Source of the DNA: Lyophyllum atratum
Taxonomy: Eukaryota > Basidiomycota > Agaricomycetes > Agaricales > Lyophyllaceae
Assembly (NCBI GenBank): GCA_014905825.1
Contig: JACGCN010000011.1
Location: forward strand, 1,488,001-1,552,000
Length of the DNA: 64,000 nucleotides
Reading direction: 5' to 3'
The first letter of the stretch is position 1; every line of letters begins with the position of its first letter. The notes beneath the pieces were generated by a model. That model did not search any database, was not told where the DNA came from, and saw only the letters and a list, made by a program, of their open reading frames with translations. Below, piece by piece: positions 37,780 through 52,077 of this stretch. Position numbers and translations under genes: made by a program.

Positions 37780-40555
37780 GTCTATTATCTACTCCCTTCC
37801 TGTGATCCTGGTGTGACCTGCGCGACGCTGGCGGGCCTTTCAGTGACAATATCGTGACGGACAGTGACGGGAGGTTCGAGAGGAGTGTCACAACAACCCT
37901 CCCCAGCCTCAAAACAGGAAGGTGGCGTGGGAATATTCTTCAAATAAACAACTGCTGCGCGCGGACGACGACGACGAGAGGTCTTGAACTCCAGGTGTTG
38001 GTGATATGCAAGCTGCTTAGCGAGAGATGATACTTGCCGTGCCTGGCCCGGTCGAAAGCAGGACGCATGATCACTCTCATATGATCCAAACATGAAGACC
38101 CAAAACGTGCACCTCCGTCAGACAAGGAAGCTGTCTCTCGACACTGGTATGTCGACATTCTGACATCCTGCTACTACGGACGTCGTAAATCCTGTTGGTG
38201 GTGGTTGCGCAGAAGGCCAGTCGTGTTATGATAGAAAGCTACCACCAAATACCGGGGTTCGGCGGGCGAAGCCCAAATCCATCTTGCCACATTCGTCACG
38301 CCTAGAATGCTCCCATGATGAGTGGACCCGCCTATCGCCTTGAAAGTTCATATTCTCCATGCCTTTCTGACTAAAGGATACACTCAAGGTTGCAGCTGAA
38401 ATCTAGGCATATGCAATAATCGGGTTCTTGATGAGGGCGACTACTTGGTTCTGGACGAGACGCTCGACTCCCCTGAGTCATGTCGATCATGACCGTCGAA
38501 GTTATCTAATCGCCAAGATGTTGAAAGGCTTCACTATGTACTTGAAGGAACGCAACACCCATCCTCGATCCGAATTAAGTTGTGATGGCCTTCCTACCGA
38601 CTGTCCCGAACAACGATGAACACTGCCAACTAGCGGATCATCAACGCCGCAGTGGGTACTGCCGCCGCTCTATTCTCGGAATCTCGCAACAGTTTCAAAA
38701 CGGCATGGCTTGGCAGACGCATACACACTGCGTGTTCTTGGTTGCCCAAATCTGGGAGAACACGCAGCCAGGCGACCTCACACTCGGGATCTAGGTTCGC
38801 TTTACACCCACCACCACCATATCCGTTTCGCTCCACACCGACCGCGTCCTCTCGGTGCCAGAGCAACTTACAACCGATTCGACATTGTAACACTAGTATT
38901 GACACTTCGGGAATCTCGGCCTCGAGGAAACAGCCAAATTCTATGGGTAGAAACAGCTGCGGCGTGACGTCAGGAATAGAGGTGACTTCGATATCAAATT
39001 TGGTTTTTCGTACCAGTGGACGGCGTGCCGACGACGGTGCGGATGTGCTTGACACGTGAGACCATATCTTCCCGGATCGTAGCGCATCACTGCGTCGGCT
39101 CCAAGCGCCACCTTGGAGATGGCGCAAGTTTCGTCGAGGCTAGGAATGGAGAGCGGGACACGCGAGCATAATTCGACTGTTGTCTGCCCATGAGCTGCGG
39201 AACAAGGGGTATGGCGGGGGACTCGGCCTTTACAAGCTAGGCTGCGTAACGGCTGTGAATTAGAATTAGCTTAAAAGCGGGACGTCAAGGTAGGGGTCCT
39301 TATGCCAGCGAGTCCTGATGACGGAGCGTTGCTTGATGTATGAGGACGACAATGCAGCGGTGACGCATCCTGACATCGGGTCGGGCAACACATTGAAGTA
39401 TCTTTGGAGAAAACTAGAACCAGGACCAGGATCAGAATCCAGAGCATGGAAGAGTTGTAAATGATACGATGTTAGCGTCTACGACTAGCGGACACAGGAT
39501 TCTAGACACAAGGTAGTCAGCCCCTCCGCCATGCCGTTTCCCTAGATCTGAAGGACAGAGGATGTAGGCGTATCTCTCGCGAATGTTGCACGGGTCTGGT
39601 GGTCCACGAATCCAAGACTGCAACACAGTAACACGGACCTAACGCGCCATGTACATCAACACCCATTCGGGCAAGACGGTAGCGCCCAGGTATGTTTGGA
39701 GAAACCTGGGACGGAGGAGGTCGAATCAGAATACTGCTGTATGATGGGAGAGTGGGATATCGACACGAACCTTGTTCTGGCTACATGGAGCTAAGCCAGC
39801 CTCCGACAAGAGCCATCGTTTTCGGGGATCTAGAAAGATGGAAAGCGTTCAGAAAACCCCTCCCCTCCCTCACGATATGTGGCACATCTTCTCCAAGAAG
39901 CGACCCGCAGCGATATCAGGACGTCCTAGAATATCTGTCGTAACTCTCAATGCCAAGGGTCTAGCAGTGAAAGAGCCTAAGATTCTAGCCGGACGACACG
40001 CAGCCTGACCATCTCCATGCATTTAGCGGGTAGGAAGTGGTCAGCAGGAGCCTCAACCACCCATGGCAGATCTTCTCTCCGAGAATTCACGCCGAACACT
40101 GAAGATGTCTGCCAAAATAAAAATAAAAAATCAGAACCTCCTAGAATGTCACTCGTCGGGGTCAAAGGGTGTTTAGCGGTCGAGGGGGCCAAGACTCTAA
40201 CACGACGACGCGTACCGAGACACGCGACGCAACACCATGTCAACAACGGATAGTAGCATTGGGGCATGCGGTCACGACGCAGTTCCGGTTCCAAGTGGTC
40301 GCGTCTCACTCCCATCAGTCGCAGATACTTCGCCTTCGACGCTGGAGAGTTCCGCCGCCTTCTTCCTCCCCGAACGACGGGATTCAAACGTCTTGCATGT
40401 CTTCCCGAGTTACGACATCACACCAAGGCCCATGTGCTCCGAGAGTGACATTCTAATTTGACGGGGGGATACAGGACGGACGGACGGGTAGTAACGCGGC
40501 ACAACGGGTACTTCATGCTTCATCATCGAGTAGTTTTGAAGGTTCGCACACGAGC
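37780..40555. other. 2.8-kb gene-poor region
   Basis: No supportable gene. Open frames up to about 165 codons on the minus strand (38630-39127) lack splice context and any known motif. A possible small inverted-repeat element lies at 40141-40455 (listed separately). The region looks like decayed or non-coding sequence. Confidence 0.45.
40141..40455. repeat. Candidate MITE with 13-bp terminal inverted repeats
   Basis: TAGAATGTCACTC at the left end recurs as its exact reverse complement at the right end, about 315 bp apart. If the outer TA is a target duplication, the inner repeat starts GAATGTCACTC, a layout seen in Tc1/mariner-type elements. Internal sequence has no transposase. One such pair is not far above chance in 64 kb, so this is tentative. 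Confidence 0.3.
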
Positions 40556-40878
40556 CTATGAAGCTTTTCTGGCCTGCTCCTTCTCCTTCTCCACTTCCTC
40601 ACTCAGCGTGATCTGCACCCCGCGCAGTCAGAACGAGACGGAGTGGGTATGGTTGTGGTAGACTCACCTGGGCGCTGCCTACGCCATTTTCCCAGCGTTG
40701 GAACCTGAGGGCGGTCTGTCCTCTCCGCTCAGCCGCCAGACGTTCCTCGTCCTTGAACGATTGACGAACTGCCCGGGCAGTGATCTGGGAGTACCTGTTG
40801 TACCTAAAGCCACTTGAGTATCGTCTCTTAGCTGGTAAAGAGGAGGACGTACGAGAAAAGAGTGCGCCAGGAGCTCAT
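40556..40878 (-). CDS. ATP15: ATP synthase epsilon subunit, mitochondrial (Atp15)
   Basis: Small central-stalk subunit of F1-ATPase. Exons 40878-40853, 40803-40668 and 40612-40556 give 72 residues, with a start MSSWRTLFSYNRYSQITARA typical of the family. Further family features are AVRQSFKDEER and RFQRWENG, followed by a charged tail ending KEKEQARKAS. It is divergent from the Rab gene, with about 240 nt between starts. Confidence 0.88.
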
Positions 40879-41117
40879 CGTGTCGGGTGGTGTGGATAGT
40901 GGAAATTTGTGGGTTGGCAGTTGCTGGTGCCAGTGGGAGTCCCGGATTAGTCCGTGGTCATGTGACGGCAGGATCGAGCGGGCCGCTTGCAATTGTCGTC
41001 AGACTGACAACTGCGACAACGAAGTGGGCCACCAGTTGGGCCGACGTATTTATCTTCGTTACCGTCCCTGTCAACAACGCCTAAGCCTTAGCTCGTCTTT
41101 ACCTTTCACGAATCGCA

Positions 41118-42355
<1,238 letters not shown>

Positions 42356-42774
42356 CATCTTGGCACACCATGGATCCCGACGCGTTCCCGACCGTTGTTC
42401 CATACGTTATCTGTATCAGTTTGGGTGTTTCATGCCGTTGTATGTAGGGTACTTTTTTTAATTGGATATATGTACAACAGACAATTATTTGGTTATTTTC
42501 TTTTCCGGAACACGATTAAACTGCTAGTGGGGGGTGCTGCGGTGGTGTGTGTAGGGTACGACATGATTAGAGTAATAGAGGGCGCGGGGTGTTTAGCTAG
42601 TGTACATAGAGTAATGGGGGTAACCATGATGAGGATATTGATCGTGCAGAGATGAAATGGTGAGCAGCACACTGTACATGATGATGAGAGGCACCATTGG
42701 AGAAGAAAGAAAAAGAGACAAAAAGAACATAGTCCCGTTGTGTCCAAAGCCCCTGAAAAGTCGAACAAGCCCCC
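42356..42774. other. Convergent gap Rab-phosphatase
   Basis: 3' flanks of two convergent genes; nothing else seen. Confidence 0.5.
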
Positions 42775-43362
42775 TCATCGCCCCAACGACCGCGCATACT
42801 CGCCCAGCTGCTGCACGAACCCAAAGTTAGGGTCCGCCACGCGCCGCTTCGACTTGATAAACTGCACCGCCTCCGCCGGCGTCCACCCATACTGCGCAAT
42901 CAAAAACGCCGCCACCACACTAACACTCCTACTCACGCCCTCCGCACAATGCACCAGCACCCTCGCATTCGGGGTACCCCTATACGCCTCCCTAATCCAT
43001 GCCGTCGTCGTCGGAAGGTGGGCAGCGAGCTCCGCGAAGGGGAAGTCCTCGACCTTGACGTGGAGGTGCCGCGGGGGCGGGTAAGGGTGGAGCACGGAGG
43101 CGGGGGGGAGGAGGACGGAGGAGGAGATGGCTGAGATGATGTGGGTGATGCCGTGGGAGGCGAGGGAGGCGGGGTTCTCTGCGAAGGCGAGGTCGGAGAT
43201 GTAGAGGCGGGGGATGATCTCGGAGGCGCCGCGCGGGGTGCGGTGGTGTTGATAGTTTTGGGGGGAGGGGTAGGTGGGGGGCACGACGGGGGAGATGGAG
43301 GGGCGTGAGGAGGAGGAGGAGGAGGAGGAGGCGGGCCACTGGTTGCGGGTGGAGTAAGACAT
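42775..43362 (-). CDS. Dual-specificity protein phosphatase
   Basis: Single-exon frame of 195 residues. The N-terminal 40 residues are Ser/Pro-rich and probably disordered. The DSP domain starts near SEIIPRLYISDLAFA and runs to the end. The catalytic loop VHCAEGVSRSVSVVAAFLI contains the HCx5R signature, and the general-acid Asp may be the D of VKVEDFPFAEL. The tail (RRVADPNFGFVQQL) is typical of small atypical DSPs (DUSP family). The substrate cannot be predicted. Confidence 0.85.
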   Translation of the reverse strand: MSYSTRNQWPASSSSSSSSRPSISPVVPPTYPSPQNYQHHRTPRGASEIIPRLYISDLAFAENPASLASHGITHIISAISSSVLLPPASVLHPYPPPRHLHVKVEDFPFAELAAHLPTTTAWIREAYRGTPNARVLVHCAEGVSRSVSVVAAFLIAQYGWTPAEAVQFIKSKRRVADPNFGFVQQLGEYARSLGR

Positions 43363-44253
43363 TTGCCCAGGGGTTGTGGTGAAGGGCTGCTGTTGAGAAG
43401 GAGAGGGTTAATATAGGGATTGATCAAAGAAGATGTTATTGTTGGCAGGTAGAAAGGAAGAGGGGTCGAGAAAAGATGGGTGTGGCCCGTGAAAGGAGGA
43501 CCAGCGGGATGACATGGCCAGAGCGAGAAAAGACTTACCATTGAAGCGACCTTGACGCAGGACATGGAATGGAAATGGACCTCCGTAGGGTGCTACTTTT
43601 ATCTGTGATTTGGATCGAGAAAGGCACCGCGGTGATGGAGAGCCTGGGGTGGGACGAGAAGATGATGGAGATTCAGATGCTGAGAAGGAATAGAGTACCT
43701 TTCCAAGGTACAGAAGATTTGACTGATGCAGGGAACGCAACCTCCGTTCTTATAAGCCTCGGGAACACAAGTGGCCTGATCTCTAGCGCAGTGGATAGCC
43801 GCGACGCTGTCATGGACAACAAAGCAAGATGACACAACCAACGCGCAGACACAAAGGCGTCCAAGCTGTGTTGCCGGGGACTCCAGCTGAGCCTTCCCGG
43901 GACAGCCACACGGTCGTCCTTCGGAAGTCGGATCCCATCACTGATGCCTGGCCGATCGCCAGATTCGTCTCTCGAAGCTTATACTCGGGGCTGTGCGGGC
44001 CTGCCAGATTTATGCCACCGAATGATGTACGTATACACAAGATTTTCGAATGATGGATCGCGCCTTATCCATCGCATCGGACGCTTACGGGGCAATGGTG
44101 GCAGCACAAGATCGCATTGATTGCACGCCATGTACAATCTACTACTATCCAGTCATGCGATTAAAGATACTGGACATGACCAGGGTACGGAAAATAGCAC
44201 ACAGACAGATGCCCGACGTCTTGGGAGAAATTGCGCGGATGCACATTGCAACC
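43363..44253. other. Intergenic region phosphatase-eIF4A
   Basis: Contains the presumed 5' flank of the phosphatase gene and the 3' flank of eIF4A. The open frames seen are short and unsupported. Confidence 0.5.
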
Positions 44254-45983
44254 CTAGATGAGATCCCTACGTAAAAGGTCCATCAGCACTATAATTCAGG
44301 GAGAAACACCAAGTGCGGTCATAACTCACGCGACATTGAGCGGCATTTCCTCAATTTGGGTGTTATAAAATTCTGAAGCGCGACAATATATCAGCCCGTT
44401 GGTTGACGACGGTTGCCGAGGAAAGCACGACAACCACTTACGCTCGATATCCCGAAGCATCCGCACGTCATCGGTCGTCACAAAGTTGATTGCGACGCCC
44501 TTGCGTCCGAAACGACCTCCCCGGCCGATACGGTGGATGTAGTTTTCCCTGTTGGAGGGCAGGTCGTAGTTGATAACGAGTGAAACTTGCTGCACATCAA
44601 TCCCTCGCGCGAGGAGATCTGTCGTGATCAATACGCGAGAGGAGCCGGATCGGAATTCCTTCATGAGCGCTTCGCGCTGCTTCTGCTCCATGTCGCCATG
44701 CTGCAAAGACGGACGGGTCGTCGGTATGTGGAAATGAAACATGCATGGGCATGGAGATCTCACCATGGCGGAGACCGTGAACTCACGCGAGTACATCTTC
44801 TCCGTCAGCCAGTCGACCTTTCTCCTCGTGTTGCAGAAGATGACAGCTTGAGTGATGGTCACCGTTTCGTACAGGTCGCACAAGGTGTCGAGCTTCCACT
44901 CCTCCTTCTCAACGGCGATATAGAACTGCTTGATGCCCTCAAGCGTCAACTCATCCCTCTTCACAAGAATCCGGACCGGCTCCCGCATGAACTTCTTGGT
45001 CACCTCCAGCACGTCCGCGGGCATGGTAGCAGATAGCAGCACCACCTGCGTATCCTGGGGCAAAAGCTGGAACACTGTCCCCCACCAACCCAACAAAACA
45101 GAAACAGAAACAGGTAAGGGACACCAGAGACCGATCACAAATTCTACCCACCCTCGTAGATCTGGTCTTTGAAACCCCGGGACAGCATCTCATCAGCCTC
45201 GTCGAGGCAGAACAACCTGATATGATCCGTTTTGAGAGCCCGGCGGTTTATCATGTCGTAGACACGCCCGGGAGTCCCTACGACGACCTGCGCGCCGTCC
45301 TGGAGCTTGGACATGTCCTCCCGCACGTTCGTCCCACCGACACAGATATGCGTGTCAATGTTCATGAAATCTCCGAGGGCGAGCACGACATTTTGGATTT
45401 GTTGCGCGAGTTCACGGGTAGGGGCGAGGATCAACGCCTGCGTGCCCTTGATAGACGGGTCAATCTGTCGTACAGGGGGTACATGAGCACGCGTACCCGA
45501 GACAGGGGATCATAATCCCGCTAAAAGCTGCCCTACCTGTTGAAGGATCGAAATGGAGAAGGTGGCGGTCTTGCCCGTGCCTGACTGGGCCTGCGCGATG
45601 ACGTCGTGGCCTTTGACCACTGGGAGGATCGCACGTTGTTGGATGGCGGAGGGCCGCTCGAAACTTGGGGATGGTTTGGTGGGTTGGGATCAGCATGAGG
45701 TTCTGCGGCGATGGCTGGTGGTGCTCGCACTCACCCATAGGCGTAGATACCACGGAGAAGTTCGGCCTTCAAGTCCATGTTGTCAAAGCTGAGTTGGAGG
45801 CGACAGCATCAGCCCCAGGTCCCGCAAAAACTATCCTCCGCGTACTTGTCGACAATTTGGTCCCAGTTTGACTCAATCTCGTTCTCCGCAACGTCTAGGA
45901 GGGTCTCTCCCCCGGGCCTGTCAATAGCTTGCGATCAAATAGGGCAGAATCAGGGCGAATTTGCGAGATACGGACGCGGACAT
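44254..45983 (-). CDS. TIF1: Eukaryotic initiation factor eIF4A (DEAD-box RNA helicase)
   Basis: Cap-complex RNA helicase. Exons (minus) from the 3' end: 44254-44266 (a 13-nt last exon giving the terminal DLI), 44330-44372, 44442-44700, 44764-45074, 45152-45464, 45537-45663, 45735-45788, and 45846 to about 45915. Motifs: [13 protein letters not shown] (Q motif), [30 protein letters not shown] and [18 protein letters not shown] and [20 protein letters not shown] separate eIF4A from eIF4A-III. The 5' end is unsettled: an ATG at 45983 (MSAS) is likely, but its simplest intron joins out of frame with [17 protein letters not shown], so an indel or unusual splice may exist. The enzyme identity is firm. 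Confidence 0.88.
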
Positions 45984-48900
45984 GTCTAGAATGCGTTATC
46001 CTCTCCGACTGGTCTTGAAGACGAGAATGGTCCCGCTGACGGGTGATCTACTCAAAGTCGGTGTAGGCCAACTAGGGAAATTGAGCAAGTGGGTGCTGCG
46101 GCCTGCCAAATGAGGCTACGACATTCCCTGATATGTGATCGTGTTTCAAAGTCCGAATATGGCGGCTCGCTGAGGAAACTTTCGAATTTCTGGATTTGAC
46201 CAGCATGGCCGCCGTTCACGAGGAGGACCGTTCCTACTCGAGCCTCTTGTGATCCTCCAGCTCCGTGAAAACCATCTTTCAAATGGTCGGCCTCGTCGCA
46301 TCTCGAATGTAAGGAGCCTATCTACAACTCACGGATACGACAATTCCTTCGGCCCTTAGACTCAAACTCAGCCCAACCGGTCACCAATGGTGTTATCTGC
46401 CGTGTAACGTTCCTTGGAGGACGAAGAGATCGTGGATTCGCTCGAGAAACATTTTTGGACTTCTGTTCAACTTTCAGCCAGAACCCATGATGGCAGGGAC
46501 GTCTTCGAGTCGACGAATGGACCTACTTCAAGTTGTCGGAATGTATCAGACGACACCCCCATCCCCGGTTTGCAATTATTTCTGGAGTTTCGACGATTGC
46601 ACTAGATATGTCTCCTCCTTCTATCGCGTTCATCATGGCTCTACAATCCAGATTAGTACCGAACTTGGTCAACTGTTCGCGTCATGGGACTCATCATAAA
46701 CAGTTTCTAGCATATGTCCTTTAGAGTTTTGGACGTTGCAACAAGCCATGCGCGGTGCGATCAAGCTCTGTACCCCGAGACCCGAGAGCGACTCCTGACA
46801 ATTGTTTGACCCGAGCGGCCACCTGTGCTCTGCAATGAAACTTTTTTCTCTTATTCCCCGCCTCAGCCAAATCTAGACTATTTCGTGTTCTTCTGATTAG
46901 ATGTATCTTGGCTTTACACCTCCCTTCCCCGACCCCGTGCTGCTATGCCATATCAAGGCTGTTGCACTTGTGATAGAGATTTCTTGTCATGGACGGATTC
47001 GACCCGCCGGTGTTCCCTACAATTATCATATTGCACGCTGGCCCTATCAAACTTTCGTGGCCAACTTGGTTCATTCCTCATGGATCTCCGCCTCCCAACA
47101 GGAAGCGCTGATGTCGCTCGCGACATTTGCATTAATCACGGTGAGTGTCCCCGTTATCCGCGTCTATTGTGATTGAAGATAGCTCCAGCTAGCGCTGGAA
47201 GGTCATGCGCCGTGAGGATGAGGGTACTGATCACGGTCAGGTGCGTAGGGCACATAAGTACCCTATGATGCCCAAGGTTTCGTTGACAGGTGCATGATAA
47301 TCTATGGAAGCAAGTCCAAGAACTAGTTCACATTCTCGAGTACGCTATCGTGATATTGACAAGATCTAGACAATCATGACCGAAATCCATTTTCTTTACT
47401 CGAACGCAAGATGGCCGGGTGGTTTCTAGATATCACGGTGGCCGACTTAGGTGGGTACAAGTCTCTTCCATCAGAAAGGTCTGTTGTACTCCTTGAACAT
47501 GGTCATCGATATGAACAGGACGTCCGCCTCCTTTTGTTCTCGGAGCATCAACATCTGAGTCTTGGGACCAGAGGGCCTTAATTTCCTCGTTTGATCAACA
47601 AAAATTGAGCATTCATATCACGCCAATTATTCTGTGAACAAGCCTAGAGGAACAAGAACTATTAGTGAACTTAATCTTGAAGTTCAACAATTTCCCGGCC
47701 TGCACGGAATTCGCTGATATCATCTACTATACAGACAAGATCAAGCCAGCACGCCATCCTCTCGCTCTCTGATCTCGGCTATACAGTCCTACATACATCT
47801 GCGGATTACAGTGAGCATGACATTCTCCGAGCATTCAAGGTCCCGAACAGGTTGATCCGTCTTTTGAAGGCTTGGTCCGACCGCATCGAACGAGGCGATA
47901 TCCATAGCCGATTGCCGAACCAATGGATCCCGGACTGCTCTTATTGGAGCGTCGCTGAACAAAAGTGATTAGATCACGTCAAGCCTTGTCAAGCGCTCTC
48001 TAAATAGTGTCGGGCGCCGAAGATTTGCTTTCACCGATGAATGAACGAGACGAGGCTCTGCTCCGAGTAGACCCTCGCAGTTGATGTAGCTGTGTTCCTT
48101 GTCTGGGGAAACCGGGCCCTGATCATTGACCGTCACCTTCATGCGAATCAGGGAATCGTCGGGCGAAGGTCATATTTTGCTGGCGATGTTATACAGATCA
48201 TCTTTTCGCACTCGTCTTCGCTCCGAGGATGGCTGTATAATTCTCACTTAGCAGGCTACATGACGAAAGTCTGTCTTCACGAGTAGTTCGGAACCATCTG
48301 ATCAGAAGATCAGCCATCGACGCTTCCCCGCACCCAGGGTCTCTAAAAATACGATCAAGAATGGCACTGCCATGCCTGCTTACACACCTGTGCTGCTATA
48401 TTTTTGTCTTTTGCTCTTTGTCCACATAACGTTTAACAGATCCGATGGGAACATCGGGTGCTTCGGAACAGCGAAGACAGTGCTTCAGCGGAGAGACCAA
48501 CGCTCCAAATGTAGTGCGCGGTTGCTGATTTGGGATTCTCGGGCGGCCTATCTTCGTCATGCCGCCAACCATTAGCAAGCATTCCATGTCTAAACCACAC
48601 CCATAGGCAGCGGAACAAAATGATCAAGCGGTGCAAATCATCATATCAAATCCTGGCTGGTGGTCGATCTTATCGCGGAGAAACTTCGGGTAAAGGTGAG
48701 GCGGCAGGGAGACTGCGGTTTGGAGTTTCTAGACTGTCAATCTCAGCAGGGAACTAGGGAGACGGAACGTCAAGGATAGTACAGAACTTTGTCGAAACAG
48801 AACTCTATATCTGATAACGCAGAATGCTACGACAGGTCCAAAACGGCAGGACACCGGCAGACTGTCTCGACATTCGGCGTTGGTTGCGGCTGGCCTTCCA

Positions 48901-49674
48901 GTGCGTCGGAACTTGCATTCGTATCGAATGCTCAACGAACATAAGTATACTGACATTGTGCCACTCTCTGCTGGCTCGTTGACAGCGTTCATTCAATTGT
49001 CCGGGATCCACAGTGTCAATTGTCAGTTGTCATCGTCCTGCCGGAAGGTTATCAGTGTACCCTTCTGCTGGACTAAGATGACATCGCCGATGCATCCCGG
49101 TTGTGAGTAACGTAGGGATGTCTATAACAGCAGACCGCTCTTAGCTCCTTCAAGAACGCGATGAGTACGTAAGTGTCCGATTTGATTTCCATCCACTCGA
49201 ATTTAGAGCTCTTTGAAGGCTGGAAATATCAATGGGATATCATGTCAGATGATTTCAAGGAGACTGTCGACGTCAGGTCGCAGGTTGCCTGTCTGGAAGC
49301 TCATCTACCCATTGGGCAAGTAGCTTGGGAGTCGGAGACAGCTAAAACAAATTTCCGTCCTGTTGATTAGTGATCGCTAACTGGACCTCGAATACCACGT
49401 AGTCACGCCGAAGGGGTGTGGGTCGAGAAACTGGGTCATCAGAGAATTCTGCTTATGTATCTTCCGCGTGTGGTGAACACTGACACTCGAAGAAAGATCA
49501 ATGTCAGACGTAAGTTCTGAGGCATGGTCGGTGCGCGTCTTCCACATTATACGTTTCTATTGTGTTTTATACTCGACGCATCGAGCCGCAAAGCAACAAG
49601 AAATATTGCTCCCTGCCTCTATCTATGATGTCAGGTGGAGCTATGTCCTGAGCTCTGGCAGTCACCATCACCGC
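45984..49674. other. 3.7-kb gene-poor region
   Basis: The longest stretch without a supported gene. All open frames are under about 100 codons and lack consistent splice sites. Near 47820-47970 a plus-strand reading (DILRAFKVPNRLIRLLKAWS) looks protein-like and may be a remnant, but no family can be named. No tandem repeats or terminal inverted repeats were evident. Confidence 0.45.
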
Positions 49675-51576
49675 TCAGAATTTGCCCCATAATTTTTTGA
49701 GGACCAAGTGACGGGTCGTCATTATCAGAAAGCACGACAGCAACATCATGCTCCCTGGGCTCACAGTCAAAAAGTGCTCAGGATCTATCTGAAACTTAGC
49801 TTACCAGCATAGTAGCCAACAGCAGAAAATCCTCCAGACACATGAAGAATCGCGCCTGATATCGGTGGTCCCGCTATCGCGCCAAAAGCAGCGCAGGTCA
49901 TCACCATGCCGGCTCGCCGCCCAACATCTTCTAGTTCGCCGAGGTCATACAATGGCATTTGGAACGTAGAGACGTAAGCGGCTGACGTGAAGCTGTGCCG
50001 CAAGAGTTAAAAGTGAAGGAAAGCTGTGATATTAGGTGATGTTGACTGACCCATAAAGTGCCGCAACAGCAATGAGTGCGTCTTTGGTATGTGCCAATGG
50101 CCAAGAATACGTGATGAGGGCTGCGGCGACGGTCATGGGCACGATGATATTCACAGCACCTCGTGAAACAAATACACTAAGCTGTTGATCAATGATACGG
50201 GGAAGTGGACAAGTACCAGTTTTATCGACAAAGAACCCCGCCGCGAGACGTCCAACGCCGGAACTTGCGTTCGAAATACTAACCAAATAGAAAGAGAAGT
50301 CTTCCGGAATACCAATCGCGATGGCGCTGACATCAATAAAGGTCAGCACTAGCCAAGAAGGACTGAATCAACTTGTGGACCACATGAAGGAGATTGCAAC
50401 TTACGGGTGTACATCCCGAGGAAGGCGACAACGACTGAGAGACAGTAGATTGTGAATGCCGCGGATGTGAAGGCTTTAAAGTTGAAAAGGCCGCCAGCGA
50501 CATTCTTTGAGGGAATGCGTCGCTTGATTGCTAGATTAGCAATCCCAAGGGCAAACGCCAGAACGAACCCGAGGATCCGCATCGTCCATGGGAACCTAGA
50601 TCGATTATCAGACAGGGTGAAAAACTGAAGTAATCATAACATGAAATATGATGAAAACTTGTGCGTACCCAACTCGTGGAATAAGTTCCCTAGCCACGAT
50701 AGGAAACACCGTACCACCCAATGAGGAGCCCGTCGCTGTGATAGCCAAAGCAAATCCTCTCCTCTTCTGAAACCAGTGACCGACCACACCGATGATGGGA
50801 CCGAAACATATTCCACATGATATCTATTGTGAAAGTTGATATCGATCAGTGGGGCCGTATTGATGTCTTCTGAAATCGCGAGTTACCCCAACCAACAAGC
50901 CCTGAGCCAAAATAAATTGCCAGTACGTGGTACACTCAGCGATCAAGAAAGTAGAAAGAACAAGCCCGGCACTCCCCACTGCGAAGGGTAGTTTAAACCA
51001 TCCTAGATCAAAGAGACGGCCGATCAGAACAGCGGGTAAAAAGACCAGGGCATATTGGATGGATCCGATCCATGCACTGCTTGTGTTAAGACGAATTGTC
51101 ATCCTTGTAGGCGTGGAACTTCTTACATGGCCGAGGATGAAGTATCTTTCAAGAGGTGTGTTTCGTAATAAGATTGGAATACCTAGATCACCCATTCGTA
51201 GTGAGAACTTGTCTGCACTGATGAAATAGAACACGTACACCCCACGCATTGACGAATCCGAATCTGCGAAAGATTTAGCCACACTATCTCGTAGACGAAA
51301 AGGCCACTGACGTCGAGAAGGTCGTGCAGGCTGTCTTCAGAACTGTTAGCAATCGTTGACCGAAGGAGATGACGTATTTACCCCGCACACAACAAGCCAT
51401 GCTCTCAAGCCTCCGTCAGGAAATGAGATGGGCGGGTCGTCACGGAGCTTTTCTCCATCTTCAGGACCATCCACATTTAACTCCTTCGAGTTCTCACCGT
51501 TCGAGACAGGGGTCTCTACAACCGTTCGAGTAGAATCGTTCCGGGTGGCAGGCCTTGGCTTTACGATGCCAGACAT
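49675..51576 (-). CDS. MFS transporter, monocarboxylate-porter (MCT) type, copy 1
   Basis: Plasma-membrane MFS permease with 12 predicted spans, split into about ten exons. The N-terminus is hydrophilic and about 50 residues long, then FPDGGLRAWLVV matches the MCT-family DGG signature. It continues FGFVNAWG and then, across an intron ending ATCTAG, VFQSYYETHLL. Later segments are WIGSIQYALVFLPAVLIGRL, a GHWFQKRRGFA loop, GGTVFPIVARELIP, FPWTMRILGF, GRLAAGFFVD, and AGMVMTCAAFGAIAGPPISGA. The last exon (ending 49675) supplies a final span and a basic tail. Introns restore the frame throughout. The substrate is unknown; fungal members carry monocarboxylates, riboflavin or other anions. Tandem paralogue of the next gene. 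Confidence 0.85.
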
Positions 51577-52077
51577 AGGTGGGGAAACAAGCAGAACAAA
51601 GGCAGGCTGACAACTCTGACTCGAGCTCAGTAGGGCGGGTTCTTAAATTCATTTCAGAAATAAAGATGGCAAGAAAGAAAAATGGAATGATCATGATTCC
51701 TCGGACTGCCATGTGGGACGGGGAACCGGCCCGGCGGCATCCTTCCCCGAAACGTAAGGCCCACCAAGCCACGAGGAGTCTCCGGCCATCTCTTAATTGC
51801 CCAAAGCAATTTCCGTTCTCTTTCCGGTTGGAGGGGTTGGAAAAGGTCCCAGGACAATTCTACTGTAGAAGGAGTTATATACACGAGGCGCACGGTGGAC
51901 GCGCACTATTACTCACAGCGTACTTCAAGTTATCTGAGTTGTACCAAGTACACATCCTATGCTAGTATACATTATCTATCCTATCCATTAAAGTCCCAAA
52001 TCCATAATGCAGAGTATACGAAATGCGAAATTCCGTGGTGAGAATAGCAGGATCTCGCTACAAGTCCACGAATACTT
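51577..52077. other. Gap between the two MFS genes
   Basis: Promoter of copy 1 and 3' flank of copy 2; no other gene seen. Confidence 0.5.

Noticed and set aside
38630..39127. 165-codon minus-strand open frame in a gene-poor region
   Set aside because: No recognisable domain, no start context, and no extension through introns; not better than chance.
43408..43740. 110-codon minus-strand frame upstream of the phosphatase
   Set aside because: Ser/Pro-rich reading of an upstream flank; cannot be spliced convincingly to the phosphatase exon.
47400..48300. Possible protein remnant in the 46-49.7 kb region
   Set aside because: Short protein-like readings exist in different frames, but none could be tied to a family or joined by splice sites, so no pseudogene is called.
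51180..51235. Possible exon TSSHYEWV in MFS copy 1
   Set aside because: It resembles the expected VFQSYYE segment, but the true continuation lies after a GTACGT...ATCTAG intron, which gives a better family match and keeps frame.
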